Source: Asticcacaulis sp. AC466 (lineage in GTDB: Bacteria > Pseudomonadota > Alphaproteobacteria > Caulobacterales > Caulobacteraceae). From it: a DNA stretch of 64,000 nt. The stretch covers positions 1 through 64,000 of the forward strand of contig NZ_AWGE01000005.1 in assembly GCF_000495815.1 (NCBI RefSeq), written 5' to 3'. The position numbers and the translations under genes are program-made. Each line of letters opens with the position of its first letter. The first letter of the stretch is position 1. Below are positions 1 through 9,404 of this stretch, one piece after another. Below the pieces are notes generated by a model that worked only from the letters and a program-made list of their open reading frames with translations, did not search any database and was not told where the DNA came from.

Positions 1-79
1 TTCTTTGTCATGTCACTACTCACTAAAAAAATACGCTGTAAACCGCATGCTCGCGCCACCAGTGTACAACGGTCGCTCT

Positions 80-1777
80 TTACGCCGCCCTAACGGTTGC
101 CAGAAACTTGTCCATCTCGACGTGTAATCGCTCCGCTTGGGTGGCCAATTCGGCGGAAGAGCTCAAAACCTGAGAGGCCGCCTCCCCGGTCTGCTCAGAC
201 GACTGGGCTACACCTGTGATATTGGAGGTCACCTCCTGAGTACCGATCGAGGCCTGATTGACGGCCTGGACGATTTCCCGCGTGGCCGCGGATTGCTGCT
301 CGACCGCAGAGGCAATCATGGAGGATGTACGGCTGATATTCTGGATCGTGCCTGTGATGTTTTGAATTGCGGACGATGCCTTGGAGGTCGCAGTCTGTAT
401 TTGGGTGATCTTGTCCGATATGTCCGTCGTCGCCTTGGCGGTTTGCGCTGCAAGAGCCTTGACCTCGGAAGCGACGACCGCAAAGCCCTTTCCGGCCTCG
501 CCGGCGCGCGCCGATTCAATAGTGGCATTGAGGGCCAGCAGATTGGTTTGCCCCGCCAGGCCGGCAATCAGGTCAACGACACCACCGATAGACGAGGCAA
601 CCTCGTCGAGCTCAGCGACGATGCGCACGGCCTCATCGGCTTCGCGCACGGCTTCCGAGGAGATGGACGCCGAGGTTTCGACCTGCCGTCCAATTTCGGC
701 CACCGAAGCGCCTAGCTCCTCGGCTGACGAAGCCACCGACGTCACATTAGCGCCCGCTTCTTCAGCGGCGGCGGACACGGCAACCGACTGAGCCGACGAT
801 TCTTGCGCCGTCGCGGTAAGCTGCGCCGCCGCCGCCTGCATCTCCGTCGCCGCAGACGACACCAGGGTGACAATCCCGCCGACCGACTTCTCAAAATCAT
901 CAGCCAGCTTCAGCGTGGCAGCTTTTCGCTCAGACTCGGCCCGCTCCTTTTGTTCAGCCGCCTGCCCACGCAGAGTCTCGGCTTCTGTAAGGCCCTTGCG
1001 GAATATTTCCACTGTACGCGACATTTCGCCCAGCTCGTCCTTGCGATCTTGTCCCGGAATAGCCACCGAAAGCTGTCCCCGCGACATGCCGGTCATCATA
1101 TCCGTCAACCCACGTACAGGCCGAACAATGCCTGAAAGCGTCAACCAGAAGGCTATGCCCATGACGACAAACAAACCACCTATGACGGAGGCATAGGTCA
1201 CCAGAATCGTGGAATGGGTCTTTGCCGTTGTGTCGGCGGCCAGCTTGCCCAGATCGGCTGTAAGCCGATCATTAAAGGCCGTAATTTTGGCAGAGATACT
1301 CGCTAACGCAGGCTCGCAGGTATCTAGCATGTCCTTTGCCGCGATTGCGGAATCATTCGGGTCGGTCGAATGCGCGAGACGCAGCGTTTTCGCGCAAGAG
1401 CCGGACAACGTCGTTTCAAAATCATGCTTTATGGCTGCAACCTGCCCAGCTTGCTCCGGCGCCGCCTTGGCAGCCACGTCCAGCTTAGCTAGCGTCAGGT
1501 CACGAGACGCGGCAAAGGTCTTGTCCGCTTCGGCAATGGCCCGTGAGTCCGTCAGCAGGGCCAGACGGAAAATGTCCCGGGAGATGGAGACTACGCCCCG
1601 ATTGGCTCTGGCGGCATTCAAGACGGCTATTTCAGGCCCGGTCAGCACGCCTCTGTAGCGGGCGTCTATGTCGCGCATGGTGTTTGTCGCAAACACGGTT
1701 GCCGCGATGCAAACCAGGCCCAAGGCCGCCAATAGGGATAGCGATTTTGCCAGTATCGGCCAATTCCTATAATTCAT
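80..1777 (-). CDS. Methyl-accepting chemotaxis protein
   Basis: Inner-membrane chemoreceptor, 565 aa. The order seen is a short cytoplasmic N-terminus, a first membrane segment (about 12-31), a periplasmic helical domain of four-helix-bundle size, a second membrane segment (about 191-217), a HAMP linker (about 219-265) and a long methyl-accepting signalling domain. The conserved hairpin tip is recognisable as [20 protein letters not shown] (about residues 413-432). Alternating Ala/Gln/Glu heptads match the methylation helices. Its ATG overlaps the TGA of the upstream BLUF gene (ATGA), so the two are probably translated as a coupled pair. No che genes are in the window. The family assignment is firm; the stimulus is unknown, but the partner suggests light. 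Confidence 0.93.
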   Translation of the reverse strand: MNYRNWPILAKSLSLLAALGLVCIAATVFATNTMRDIDARYRGVLTGPEIAVLNAARANRGVVSISRDIFRLALLTDSRAIAEADKTFAASRDLTLAKLDVAAKAAPEQAGQVAAIKHDFETTLSGSCAKTLRLAHSTDPNDSAIAAKDMLDTCEPALASISAKITAFNDRLTADLGKLAADTTAKTHSTILVTYASVIGGLFVVMGIAFWLTLSGIVRPVRGLTDMMTGMSRGQLSVAIPGQDRKDELGEMSRTVEIFRKGLTEAETLRGQAAEQKERAESERKAATLKLADDFEKSVGGIVTLVSSAATEMQAAAAQLTATAQESSAQSVAVSAAAEEAGANVTSVASSAEELGASVAEIGRQVETSASISSEAVREADEAVRIVAELDEVASSIGGVVDLIAGLAGQTNLLALNATIESARAGEAGKGFAVVASEVKALAAQTAKATTDISDKITQIQTATSKASSAIQNITGTIQNISRTSSMIASAVEQQSAATREIVQAVNQASIGTQEVTSNITGVAQSSEQTGEAASQVLSSSAELATQAERLHVEMDKFLATVRAA

Positions 1778-2283
1778 TTACTCAGTTCCACATTTTGACG
1801 ATAAGCCATTGTTCTTAAACCCATTATTTCGGCATCGCCCATGAGGTTGATGACGCGGGACCGCGACCGCACTTCTTCCAGTTTCAGAATGTCCTCGCAG
1901 AAATCGACGATTGCCTCCTCAGGCAAAATGTCCGGAAAATCATCAAAGATCCCGTATTCGGCAAAGACACGATCCTGCTTGGGCGAGCGGACCGCGCCCC
2001 CCATGGCCCACACGGAAAAGCGACGTTTGGCAATTCTCGAACGCGCTATAACCGCAATGTCCGTATGGCGGATATCGCGCTGGAGGCGTTCGAAGATTGT
2101 ATCGATGGCCAGACCGTTTCCTTCAAGGACTTGAAGAAAATTGTGCTTGTCGAAGAACAGAAAGCCGGTGACGTGATGGACATAATTGTTGGCACGTGAG
2201 CTCTCGACAATCCCACGAAAATCACTGAGCGGCCCTCGATTTCCGGGTACGTAGCGACTTGTATATATCAGCCTGCAAAGCAT
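1774..2283 (-). CDS. BLUF-domain blue-light sensor protein
   Basis: 169 aa protein starting with a BLUF (blue light using FAD) domain of about 95 residues and ending in a helical tail. Landmarks are the photoactive tyrosine in LIYTS (Tyr7), Asn32/Asn33 before HHVTG, Gln51 in FLQVLEG, and a Trp in FSVWAMG, all matching the AppA/BlrB/YcgF set of flavin contacts. BLUF proteins reorganise the hydrogen bonds around FAD on blue-light absorption and signal through a partner. No EAL or other output domain is attached, so the partner must be separate. The stop codon overlaps the start of the chemoreceptor gene, making that receptor the obvious candidate. The domain call is strong; the light-taxis role is inference. 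Confidence 0.93.
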   Translation of the reverse strand: MLCRLIYTSRYVPGNRGPLSDFRGIVESSRANNYVHHVTGFLFFDKHNFLQVLEGNGLAIDTIFERLQRDIRHTDIAVIARSRIAKRRFSVWAMGGAVRSPKQDRVFAEYGIFDDFPDILPEEAIVDFCEDILKLEEVRSRSRVINLMGDAEIMGLRTMAYRQNVELSK

Positions 2284-2617
2284 CGTCTTACCTTCATCTC
2301 TTGCCGCCCGACCTTACGCCTGCGGTCACCCTCAAGCCCAAAGATCGTCTTTCCAACGTCAGGGCCGACAGCTCACCGTTTCTTTACGAAACTCTATTAC
2401 AATGGCTTTAACTCGACGTTTAAAGAACGTTACAGAATCGTAACAATTGGAACCTAGGCTCACAGTTTGTTTGGCACGTCAGTATCGTTTTTCCGCGTCT
2501 TGGATGATCTGTACGGCATAGCTGTCGACGGTTTGCGCAGCCTATTCCTTAATAGATCTTATCGACGGTGATAAATTTGGTTTTAGGTGTATCTGCAACT
2601 GAAGATCGGCATTCCGA
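2284..2617. promoter_or_regulatory. Divergent intergenic region between BLUF and OmpR-type regulator genes
   Basis: A 334-bp gene-free stretch separating two divergent transcription units, so it should hold both promoters. It is AT-rich in the middle. Two short dyads are visible around 2380-2445: GTTTC-N5-GAAAC and GTTAC-N6-GTAAC. These could be regulator sites, but nothing identifies the binding protein. No small gene with a convincing ribosome-binding site was found. Confidence 0.4.
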
Positions 2618-3364
2618 ATGATCACCCCCGTTCAACCACTGGACAAAGTCACCCTCCTCGCTGTTGACGATACGCAAGATATTCGCGATTTGCTGGACGC
2701 CGCCCTGTCGCGACGCGGATTTCGTGTGCTGACCGCCGATAGCGCCGCCCAGATGGACACAATCCTGCATAATCGCAGAATTGACCTGATTATCCTCGAC
2801 TCCATGATGCCGGGCGAGGACGGGTTGTCGATATGTAAACGACTGACCCAGGCCAAGGGCCCGCCGATAATCATGCTGAGCGCGCGCGGGCAGGATGTGG
2901 ACCGGTTGGAGGGGCTCGAATTAGGCGCCCAGGATTACGTCGCCAAGCCCTTCAACGCCGATGAACTGGCAGCGCGCATCCGGATTGTACTGGGCCGACA
3001 GGCTGTTTTTGGCACCCCTTACACAAATACGGCAACATTACATTTCTTTGGCTGGTCCCTGGACAACCTGTCTCGGCGGTTGAAAAGCCCGTCTGGCAGT
3101 GATCTGGTCCTCTCGGAAGCTGAATACGCTCTGATGTCCGTATTTCTGAGATATCCTGACCGCGCCTTACAACGAGAGCAACTCGTAACCAAGATGTCTG
3201 AGCTTCATGAAAGCACCACGGAACAGGCCATAGATACGCTGATCTCGCGATTGCGCCGCAAACTGAGAAACGCTTATCCGGATGGGGACGATTGCGAAGA
3301 CCTGATCCACACAGTCTATGGGAAGGGCTATATGTTCAGGCCTGAAAGTACCATCGCCAAATGA
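2618..3364 (+). CDS. OmpR/PhoB-family response regulator
   Basis: 248 aa two-component regulator. The N-terminal receiver carries the acidic pair Asp17/Asp18, the phosphoacceptor Asp61 in LIILDSMMPG, Ser88 in the switch position and Lys110 in YVAKPF. The C-terminal winged-helix DNA-binding domain (about 140-245) ends with the usual TVYGKGYMF wing. The next gene encodes a histidine kinase in the same direction, which is the likely cognate partner. The target genes are not identifiable from the sequence. Confidence 0.93.
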   Translation: MITPVQPLDKVTLLAVDDTQDIRDLLDAALSRRGFRVLTADSAAQMDTILHNRRIDLIILDSMMPGEDGLSICKRLTQAKGPPIIMLSARGQDVDRLEGLELGAQDYVAKPFNADELAARIRIVLGRQAVFGTPYTNTATLHFFGWSLDNLSRRLKSPSGSDLVLSEAEYALMSVFLRYPDRALQREQLVTKMSELHESTTEQAIDTLISRLRRKLRNAYPDGDDCEDLIHTVYGKGYMFRPESTIAK

Positions 3365-3413
3365 TAGTCCGAAACGTGCGTCTCTCCTTTCGCAAGGCGC
3401 TTCAAAGGCAGGC

Positions 3414-5363
3414 ATGGAGACCTTAGCGCGCAGTTCGACAGCCAATTCGGATGGGGACGACTTCGAATTCGCCCCTTGCGGACTCGTCGCCTGCGACACT
3501 TCCGGACATATGCTACGCGGTAATGCCGCTTTTAGAACCTTGATCGGATACTCAGCCGAGCAGATCGCCGGCCGTACCTTCAAAGCTTTGCTAACCCCAG
3601 GCTCAGCCGTTCAACTGGAATGTGCCCTGTGGCCGGCCTTGGCGGCGCAAGACCAAGCCAGCGGGTTTTGGCTCGACCTGTGCGGCGCAGATGAAGTCGT
3701 GATCCCCGTCATTTTGAGCGCCAGACGAAGGCAAACATCCGACGGCGAAGCCAGAGACTTATTTTCCGTAGTTGCGGCCCCTATTCGCACTCCACCGTCT
3801 GCAGACGATGTTATCAGGCGCGAACGCCGGGAGCGCTCAGAGGGCTATCTGGCTCTGGTCGAAAAACTCGCGCACGTCGGCCATTGGCATGTTGATCTCA
3901 AAACTAGAGAAACCCATTGGTCGCCGGAGGTATATGCCATACATGGGTGCGACCCAGCTACAGGCAAACCCCAACTTGACGAGGCGATCAACTTTTACCA
4001 TCCCGACGACCGAGACTCTGTGGTTTTGGAAATTACCGAAGCGCTCCAAACCGGCGAACCTTTTGGGTATCGCAAACGATTGATCCGCCGGAAACAAGGG
4101 GATATCCGCATAGTCGATGCCGTTGGTGTCGGTGAATTTGACGCGTCGGGAAACCCGGTCGCACTCTTCGGGGTATTCCGTGACGTCACGGAAACGGTCG
4201 AGGCTTACGAAAATTTGGCGGCGAATGAAGCCCGCATACGCCTTCTGGCCAATAACATGCCCGGTTTGGTCGCATACTGGGATGCCGACCTTATCTGTCG
4301 ATTTGCCAACAAAGCCTATGAAGAATGGTTCGGCCGCTCCAACGACGAGATGATTGGCCTGACTATTCAAGACCTTATGGGACCTGAGTTGTTTGCGCGC
4401 AACGAGCCATTCATTGCGGGGGCCTTAAAGGGAGAAAAGCAGGCTTTTGAGCGAACCCTTACCACATCCTACGGCGAGACCCGCTACACTTGGGCCCAGT
4501 ATCTGCCTGACGTTACTGCCGCCGGCGCTGTCCGAGGCTTCTATGTGCTGGTGACAGATGTAACTCCCCTGAAGCTTAAAGAATTTGCGCTGGAAACGCT
4601 GAACACCGAACTCGTCGCCGCACGTGAGAGAGCTGAGGTTGCCGCCGACGCCAAAGCACGCTTTCTGGCCACGATGAGCCATGAAATTCGCACCCCGCTG
4701 ACCAGTATCATCGGTTTCTCCGGGCTTTTGTCCGAGAACAATCCGTCTAACAGCGAAGATGGACGCTTCAGCCGCAAGATTCAAACGGCCGGCCAGCACC
4801 TCCTGGCCCTGGTTGATGATATTTTGGACCATGCCAAACTGGAGGAAAGCCGCTTACGCCTGGATCTCGCCCCTTGTGACCCGGCCGCCATAATCTACGA
4901 TGTCAAAGATCTTCTGGCTATCCAGGCTGAGGCAAAACACATTAACCTGAGTGTCGAGTTTATCGGCCCTCCACCCAGGTCTATGATGCTTGATGATACC
5001 CGCTTCAGGCAGGTTCTTCACAATCTGATCGGGAACGCGATTAAATTTACCGACAAGGGATATGTGCAGATCATTGCAAGCTCAGTCCGCAAACTGGACG
5101 GCGAGCACCTGAACGTCTCCGTCGAGGATACAGGGCAAGGCATCAGCCCTGAAGGCAAGTCGCAACTTTTCCAAAGGTTTTCGCAGGTTGACAGCGCCGC
5201 CGGTCGGCCGCGCGGCGGCACAGGGTTGGGCCTTCTTATAAGCAAACAACTGATTGACCTCATGGGCGGAACGATTGACGTCGAAAGCGAACTCAACATA
5301 GGCACGCGCCTGTCGTTCTCCATTCCTGTCTACGCCGCGCCTGACGTCGCGAATGCGAAATAG
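3414..5363 (+). CDS. Multi-PAS sensor histidine kinase
   Basis: 649 aa from the chosen start. It carries three successive PAS-type sensor segments (roughly residues 15-120, 130-265 and 270-390), a short coiled linker, a HisKA domain with the phosphorylated His in MSHEIRTPL, and a HATPase domain with N-box NLIGNAIKF, G1 DTGQGIS and G2 GGTGLGL. No transmembrane segment is obvious, so it is probably a cytoplasmic sensor. An in-frame start at 3318 would overlap the regulator gene by 46 bp; the ATG at 3414 is preferred because it has a purine-rich AGGCAGG upstream and removes the overlap. It very likely phosphorylates the regulator encoded immediately upstream. The signal is unknown. Confidence 0.9.
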   Translation: METLARSSTANSDGDDFEFAPCGLVACDTSGHMLRGNAAFRTLIGYSAEQIAGRTFKALLTPGSAVQLECALWPALAAQDQASGFWLDLCGADEVVIPVILSARRRQTSDGEARDLFSVVAAPIRTPPSADDVIRRERRERSEGYLALVEKLAHVGHWHVDLKTRETHWSPEVYAIHGCDPATGKPQLDEAINFYHPDDRDSVVLEITEALQTGEPFGYRKRLIRRKQGDIRIVDAVGVGEFDASGNPVALFGVFRDVTETVEAYENLAANEARIRLLANNMPGLVAYWDADLICRFANKAYEEWFGRSNDEMIGLTIQDLMGPELFARNEPFIAGALKGEKQAFERTLTTSYGETRYTWAQYLPDVTAAGAVRGFYVLVTDVTPLKLKEFALETLNTELVAARERAEVAADAKARFLATMSHEIRTPLTSIIGFSGLLSENNPSNSEDGRFSRKIQTAGQHLLALVDDILDHAKLEESRLRLDLAPCDPAAIIYDVKDLLAIQAEAKHINLSVEFIGPPPRSMMLDDTRFRQVLHNLIGNAIKFTDKGYVQIIASSVRKLDGEHLNVSVEDTGQGISPEGKSQLFQRFSQVDSAAGRPRGGTGLGLLISKQLIDLMGGTIDVESELNIGTRLSFSIPVYAAPDVANAK

Positions 5364-5624
5364 TGTGCAAATTTGCATCAAGCTGTCTGAACCGTTCGCA
5401 GGCCCTTGCTGGACCTCCATTACAGAGACCTTTAATACCTCAAGACACCAGTCTGACAGAATATAGATACAGTAGCAGCACTAGAAAATTTGATTAATGT
5501 TATAATTCCGCAGTCATATAATACAAAAAGCGATCTTCGGACAAATTTTACGGTATCTGGTTAGTAAGTATTGAAAAAATACTCACAAATAGTATTGGAT
5601 CATGATCATTAACTTGTCTACGCT

Positions 5625-6395
5625 ATGTTTTTTTATCACAGACTCATCAATATGCCTTCCTACGTCCGCTCTCGTTTGCTCAATGCGCGTGATTTTACAC
5701 GAGCTGAACTGTTCCATCTGAAACAGAACGAACCGGTTTTCAGGTCTACCGTGATCGAAGACCTGCGCAGTGTTATGAAATTTCAACACTATCTTTTCGC
5801 CGGCATAGACCTTCAGGGCTGCGAAGCTGGAAAAGGGTTTGTTTTGGAAACGGATATGCCGGCGGCGATTACCGACAGTTATCGCCAGCAGCGGCTGTTC
5901 GATATAGATCCATTGATGACAGGCCTGTCAGCGGACCGCCCCACCCTGTCCTGGTTCGATATTCCAAAGGCTGCCACCGAAGCCGCCACAGTAATCCCCC
6001 TGACGACCCTGCTCGACCTGCACGCCATTGCGCCGCGCACAGTCGTGTCATTGTGGAATGACAAGAACCAGCTGTATGGATGCGCCATTTTCACGCGATC
6101 CTCCCGATTTGACGAAAGCGAGCGCGGCCTCCTGCAATGGGTGGGCAAACGCCTTCATGACGACATGTCAAAACCGATACTCAAAGCCTTCAACGCTCAG
6201 GTCGGCCTGAACGCAAATGAAACCCGATGTCTGCAATTAGCGTCCCATGGTATGACGAGTGAGGAAATTGGCCTGGAGATGGGATTTCCGACAGAAACTA
6301 TAAACACCTATATCAAACTCGCCATTCGGAAACTGGGGTCGAAAAATCGCAGCCAGGCGGTAGCTGACGGCCTTAGATTGGGTGTTATACAGTGA
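5625..6395 (+). CDS. LuxR-family regulator with autoinducer-binding-type domain (LuxR solo)
   Basis: 256 aa. The N-terminal half resembles the acyl-homoserine-lactone binding domain: a Tyr, then DIDP and a Trp in LSWFDI occupy the spacing of the conserved Tyr/Asp-Pro/Trp residues of LuxR and TraR. The C-terminal 65 residues are a LuxR helix-turn-helix (LNANETRCLQLASHGMTSEE onward). No luxI-like synthase is in the window, so this is best described as an orphan or solo receptor. A second ATG lies at 5652; neither has a clear ribosome-binding site, so the start is uncertain. It is separated by 261 bp of AT-rich DNA from the histidine kinase gene upstream. Confidence 0.85.
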   Translation: MFFYHRLINMPSYVRSRLLNARDFTRAELFHLKQNEPVFRSTVIEDLRSVMKFQHYLFAGIDLQGCEAGKGFVLETDMPAAITDSYRQQRLFDIDPLMTGLSADRPTLSWFDIPKAATEAATVIPLTTLLDLHAIAPRTVVSLWNDKNQLYGCAIFTRSSRFDESERGLLQWVGKRLHDDMSKPILKAFNAQVGLNANETRCLQLASHGMTSEEIGLEMGFPTETINTYIKLAIRKLGSKNRSQAVADGLRLGVIQ

Positions 6396-6579
6396 CCATG
6401 CTGAGGCAGGTTAAGAGTATTGGCGCGCGATACCAAACGGCCCGATACGAGATCACGAATCCGATGCATATTCGAACCTTCCCTTCCTTCCTATGGGTCT
6501 TTACTGTCCGGCTTTGACCGCCGTGCTTTCCCGGCGAAGAGTGTAGACGGTATTCGCGACAAGGGATAAGCATGAAAGG

Positions 6580-7338
6580 GTGAACACAGTTTTCTCCTCT
6601 ATACGGATTGGACGGTATGGGCCAAACGTGATCATGGATACGCACGTCCATGACGAGGTTAGCTTTTCACTTGTTCTGGCAGGTAGTTACGAGGAAACGA
6701 TACGTGGCCGCAGCGAAAGCCATGTAGCGGGAACACTGTTGGTTTGCCCCAATGACGAACCGCATGGACAGCGGTTTGGACGCGCCGGGCTTTATAAGCT
6801 TGTCTTTGATCCGACGCCCGAAACCATCGGGCGCGTGGACGATATGACCAGACTGGCCAATGCACCCATCCTGCGCTCGTTGGCCGTGGCCGACGTCGGA
6901 CGTCGCATCCTCAGCGAATTGCAGCGCGACGATACATTTTCCCCCCTGGTGATTGAGGGGCTATCGCTTGAACTCATCGGTCACTTCGCACGCGGTCATG
7001 CCGCAGGCGGTGGCGCCGCCCCCAGATACCTTAAGGCAGCAATGGACTATATGCGCGATACGGACACCGCGTCGCTTAGACTGGCAGATGTGGCGCTGGC
7101 CGTCGGTTGTGACGCAACCAAGCTGTCGGATACCTTTCGGCGTCACGTGGGTTGTACACTGGGGGAATATCAACGGCGCATGCGCATCGAACGGGCGGCC
7201 GTTCTTTTGGCGACCGGGCGTTTGCCGATCAGCGAAATTGCGTTGATGTGTGGTTTCAGCGATCAGCCGCATTTGAGCCGAGCCTTCAAGGCTCAGATCG
7301 GAACCTCACCGGCGGCCTATCGGCGCAGCCAGTCCTAA
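6580..7338 (+). CDS. AraC-family transcriptional regulator
   Basis: 252 aa, starting with GTG. The N-terminal third is a small cupin-like sensing domain (DTHVHDEVSFSLVLAG and a CPNDEPHG segment). The C-terminal 100 residues contain the double helix-turn-helix of AraC proteins, with the family signature around ISEIALMCGFSDQPHLSRAF. The next gene, an S41-type peptidase, lies 85 bp downstream in the same direction and is a plausible target. The effector is unknown. The GTG start is chosen because the nearby upstream ATG at 6572 runs into a stop after three codons. Confidence 0.9.
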   Translation: MNTVFSSIRIGRYGPNVIMDTHVHDEVSFSLVLAGSYEETIRGRSESHVAGTLLVCPNDEPHGQRFGRAGLYKLVFDPTPETIGRVDDMTRLANAPILRSLAVADVGRRILSELQRDDTFSPLVIEGLSLELIGHFARGHAAGGGAAPRYLKAAMDYMRDTDTASLRLADVALAVGCDATKLSDTFRRHVGCTLGEYQRRMRIERAAVLLATGRLPISEIALMCGFSDQPHLSRAFKAQIGTSPAAYRRSQS

Positions 7339-7423
7339 TATGTTCAAAATCCGCAATCTGTTCAAGACAGCCCACAGATCGTGAGCTTAATAGGCACCCT
7401 ATTCGCCGCGAGAGGGATCAGGC

Positions 7424-8920
7424 ATGCGCACGCGCCATTTTTTAAAGCAGATTTTGGTTTCCGGCCTGGGAATGGTTCTGCTCGCATCGGGCTCAGGGCA
7501 GGCCGCCACGACAACGACCTACGATCCCGCAGCCTGGAAAGCCGACTACGCGCAGCTTAAAAGCGTCCTCGAAAAGGAATATGCCAACCTGGCCTGGTTC
7601 GGCTCTGTCGAAGGCGGCTCTGACTTGCCTGGGCTCGACCGACGCACCCAGGCAGCACTTGCAACCGCGCGCACAGATGACGAGGCGCGCCTGGCGCTCA
7701 CACAGTTTGTGAGCGGATTTCATGACGGTCACTTTTCGGTCCTGCCGACCCTGACCCCCGCCACAACCCCGCCGTTGACGGTGAGCCGACAAGCTTTCAA
7801 TCCAAATGACCCGGTGAGTACCTGCGCGGGCCTGGGTTTCCTCCCCTCCAGTGCCATCGCCTTCTCCATGCCGTTGGAAGGCTTGCCTGGCTTCAAATTG
7901 CGCTTTGATGGCATGACCTCCGTCTATCGCGCCGGCATCGCCACGACCACGGCAGGCGTCAAAATCGGGGTGATCCGCATCCAGAATTTCCGAATGCGCG
8001 CTTTTCCTGGCGCCTGCACACTGGCCTGGGCCAATCTGGCGCGCGATCAAAAGCCGATCACCTCCGAAAGCGTACGCGATGCGGCCTATAAGCTCTGGTT
8101 TGACGCCTTCCGCGACGAAATGGACGTCTTGCGTGCGGATGGCGCATCGGTGATCCTGGTCGATGTCGGCAATAATAGCGGTGGCGACGATACCGGCGAT
8201 TACTTTCCGCGTATGTTGACGGATAAGGCCGTGAAATCGGCATCGCTGCGGGTGGTCGCCTCCCCTACCGGTGTCCAATATCTCAACGAGTCGATCCGCG
8301 ATATCGACGAAGCGCTGGCCGACAAGCTTTCGCCGGCTGCACACGATGCGTTTGTCGAAGCGCGCGCCTATTATGCACATGCCGAAGACCAGGTCGCGGC
8401 CAGTGCGTGCGACATGTCGTGGGTGTGGCGCGAACGCCGCCATTATCCGGCCATAGCCTGTACCCGGACCGTCGCGGCGGGCTATGCCGGTGGCTATTCT
8501 GCGGGTTTGCCGAAAGGCATTTACGGTGACAAATCGGCGTGGCTGTCTCTCCCGTCGGAAATCGAGGATCGCTGGGGGGCGTGGACGGGTCCTGTATATG
8601 TCCTGACCGACGGAAAATCCTATTCGTCCGCCGAAATGTTTACTGCGGTCGTACAGGATAACCATATCGGCAAGACGGTCGGCCAAAAAACAGGCGGTGA
8701 TGGTTGCGGCTTCATGGTCGAAGCAGAGCCTGTGACACTCACACATTCGCGCCTGCGCCTGCGCATACCCAACTGCATGCGCATACGAGCCGACGGGCGC
8801 GATGAGGTAGCGGGGATAAGTCCTGACCTGCCCATCCTGCCGACCGAGGGGGAAGATGATCGTCAACGGGCTGAGCGTATGCTGGAAACAATCGCTTCGG
8901 ATGCGGCGAACCGTCACTGA
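7424..8920 (+). CDS. S41-family (C-terminal processing type) peptidase, exported
   Basis: 498 aa with an N-terminal signal peptide (hydrophobic stretch about 10-27, ending in QAA), so it acts outside the cytoplasm. The C-terminal half has the S41/tail-specific protease core: a strand and glycine motif ILVDVGNNSGG (about 245) and the nucleophile segment DGKSYSSAEMF (Ser near 401), followed by the GQKTGGDGCG loop. There is no obvious PDZ domain between signal and core, unlike classical Ctp proteases, so substrate selection may differ. The ATG has a strong purine-rich site (GAGAGGGA). A 496-codon open frame on the opposite strand is a shadow. The physiological substrate is unknown. Confidence 0.87.
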   Translation: MRTRHFLKQILVSGLGMVLLASGSGQAATTTTYDPAAWKADYAQLKSVLEKEYANLAWFGSVEGGSDLPGLDRRTQAALATARTDDEARLALTQFVSGFHDGHFSVLPTLTPATTPPLTVSRQAFNPNDPVSTCAGLGFLPSSAIAFSMPLEGLPGFKLRFDGMTSVYRAGIATTTAGVKIGVIRIQNFRMRAFPGACTLAWANLARDQKPITSESVRDAAYKLWFDAFRDEMDVLRADGASVILVDVGNNSGGDDTGDYFPRMLTDKAVKSASLRVVASPTGVQYLNESIRDIDEALADKLSPAAHDAFVEARAYYAHAEDQVAASACDMSWVWRERRHYPAIACTRTVAAGYAGGYSAGLPKGIYGDKSAWLSLPSEIEDRWGAWTGPVYVLTDGKSYSSAEMFTAVVQDNHIGKTVGQKTGGDGCGFMVEAEPVTLTHSRLRLRIPNCMRIRADGRDEVAGISPDLPILPTEGEDDRQRAERMLETIASDAANRH

Positions 8921-9404
8921 CTGCGCGCAGGTTTCCTGCCAAAGCGCCTGACAAATAGTGACTCGGTTCGTCAGACTCTTCACATAGTCGAGATGATGGC
9001 AAGGCTGGCGGAGTTGTAGCCAAGCGCAGTGCTGGTCGTCACGGACGAGAACAATGGGCCGCTTCTGTCCTAAGTGAGATAAATAGCCGGTTAGCGGAAG
9101 ACCACTAATCGAGACCGGCCATACATTGTTTGAAACCGAACAATGGTGGGGCTTGCTTGGCGACAGCTATTTTTCACATGCCCGCCAAAATCGCCGAACA
9201 GGCAGTCGCGGGCGTCCGACTTGGCCTTACAATCGTCGAACAACTTGCTAGATTTTAAAAATATGTGTTTATATTCAGTGTGTTAATACATTTCATGGTG
9301 CCACAATCACACCATCTCGTAACCTATTTGCTGATGCCTGCCCGAATCATTGACTTTAACCACGTTAACGATGAATTAACCTTATTGTTCGATTGAACGA
9401 TTAT
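8921..9404. promoter_or_regulatory. Leader region of the parAB operon with several inverted repeats
   Basis: 484 bp without a convincing gene. It holds three short perfect dyads: CATTGTT-N8-AACAATG around 9123-9144, ATGGTG-N9-CACCAT at 9295-9315, and GTTAA-N7-TTAAC at 9364-9380, the last only 25 bp before parA. Plasmid ParA proteins with an N-terminal DNA-binding domain, as here, commonly repress their own promoter, so these dyads are candidate operators. The stretch around 9245-9300 is AT-rich, as expected for a promoter. Confidence 0.45.

Noticed and set aside
5366-5377. Perfect 12-bp palindrome TGCAAATTTGCA after the histidine kinase gene
   Set aside because: Single copy, short, no T-run and no link to a regulator; may be chance.
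7493-8983. 496-codon open frame on the minus strand
   Set aside because: It is opposite the S41 peptidase, whose strand shows signal peptide, active-site motifs and a ribosome-binding site; the antisense product has no recognisable domain.
9123-9144. CATTGTT-N8-AACAATG dyad as a terminator of the S41 gene
   Set aside because: About 200 bp beyond the stop, weak AT-rich stem and no T-run; listed only as part of the parA leader.
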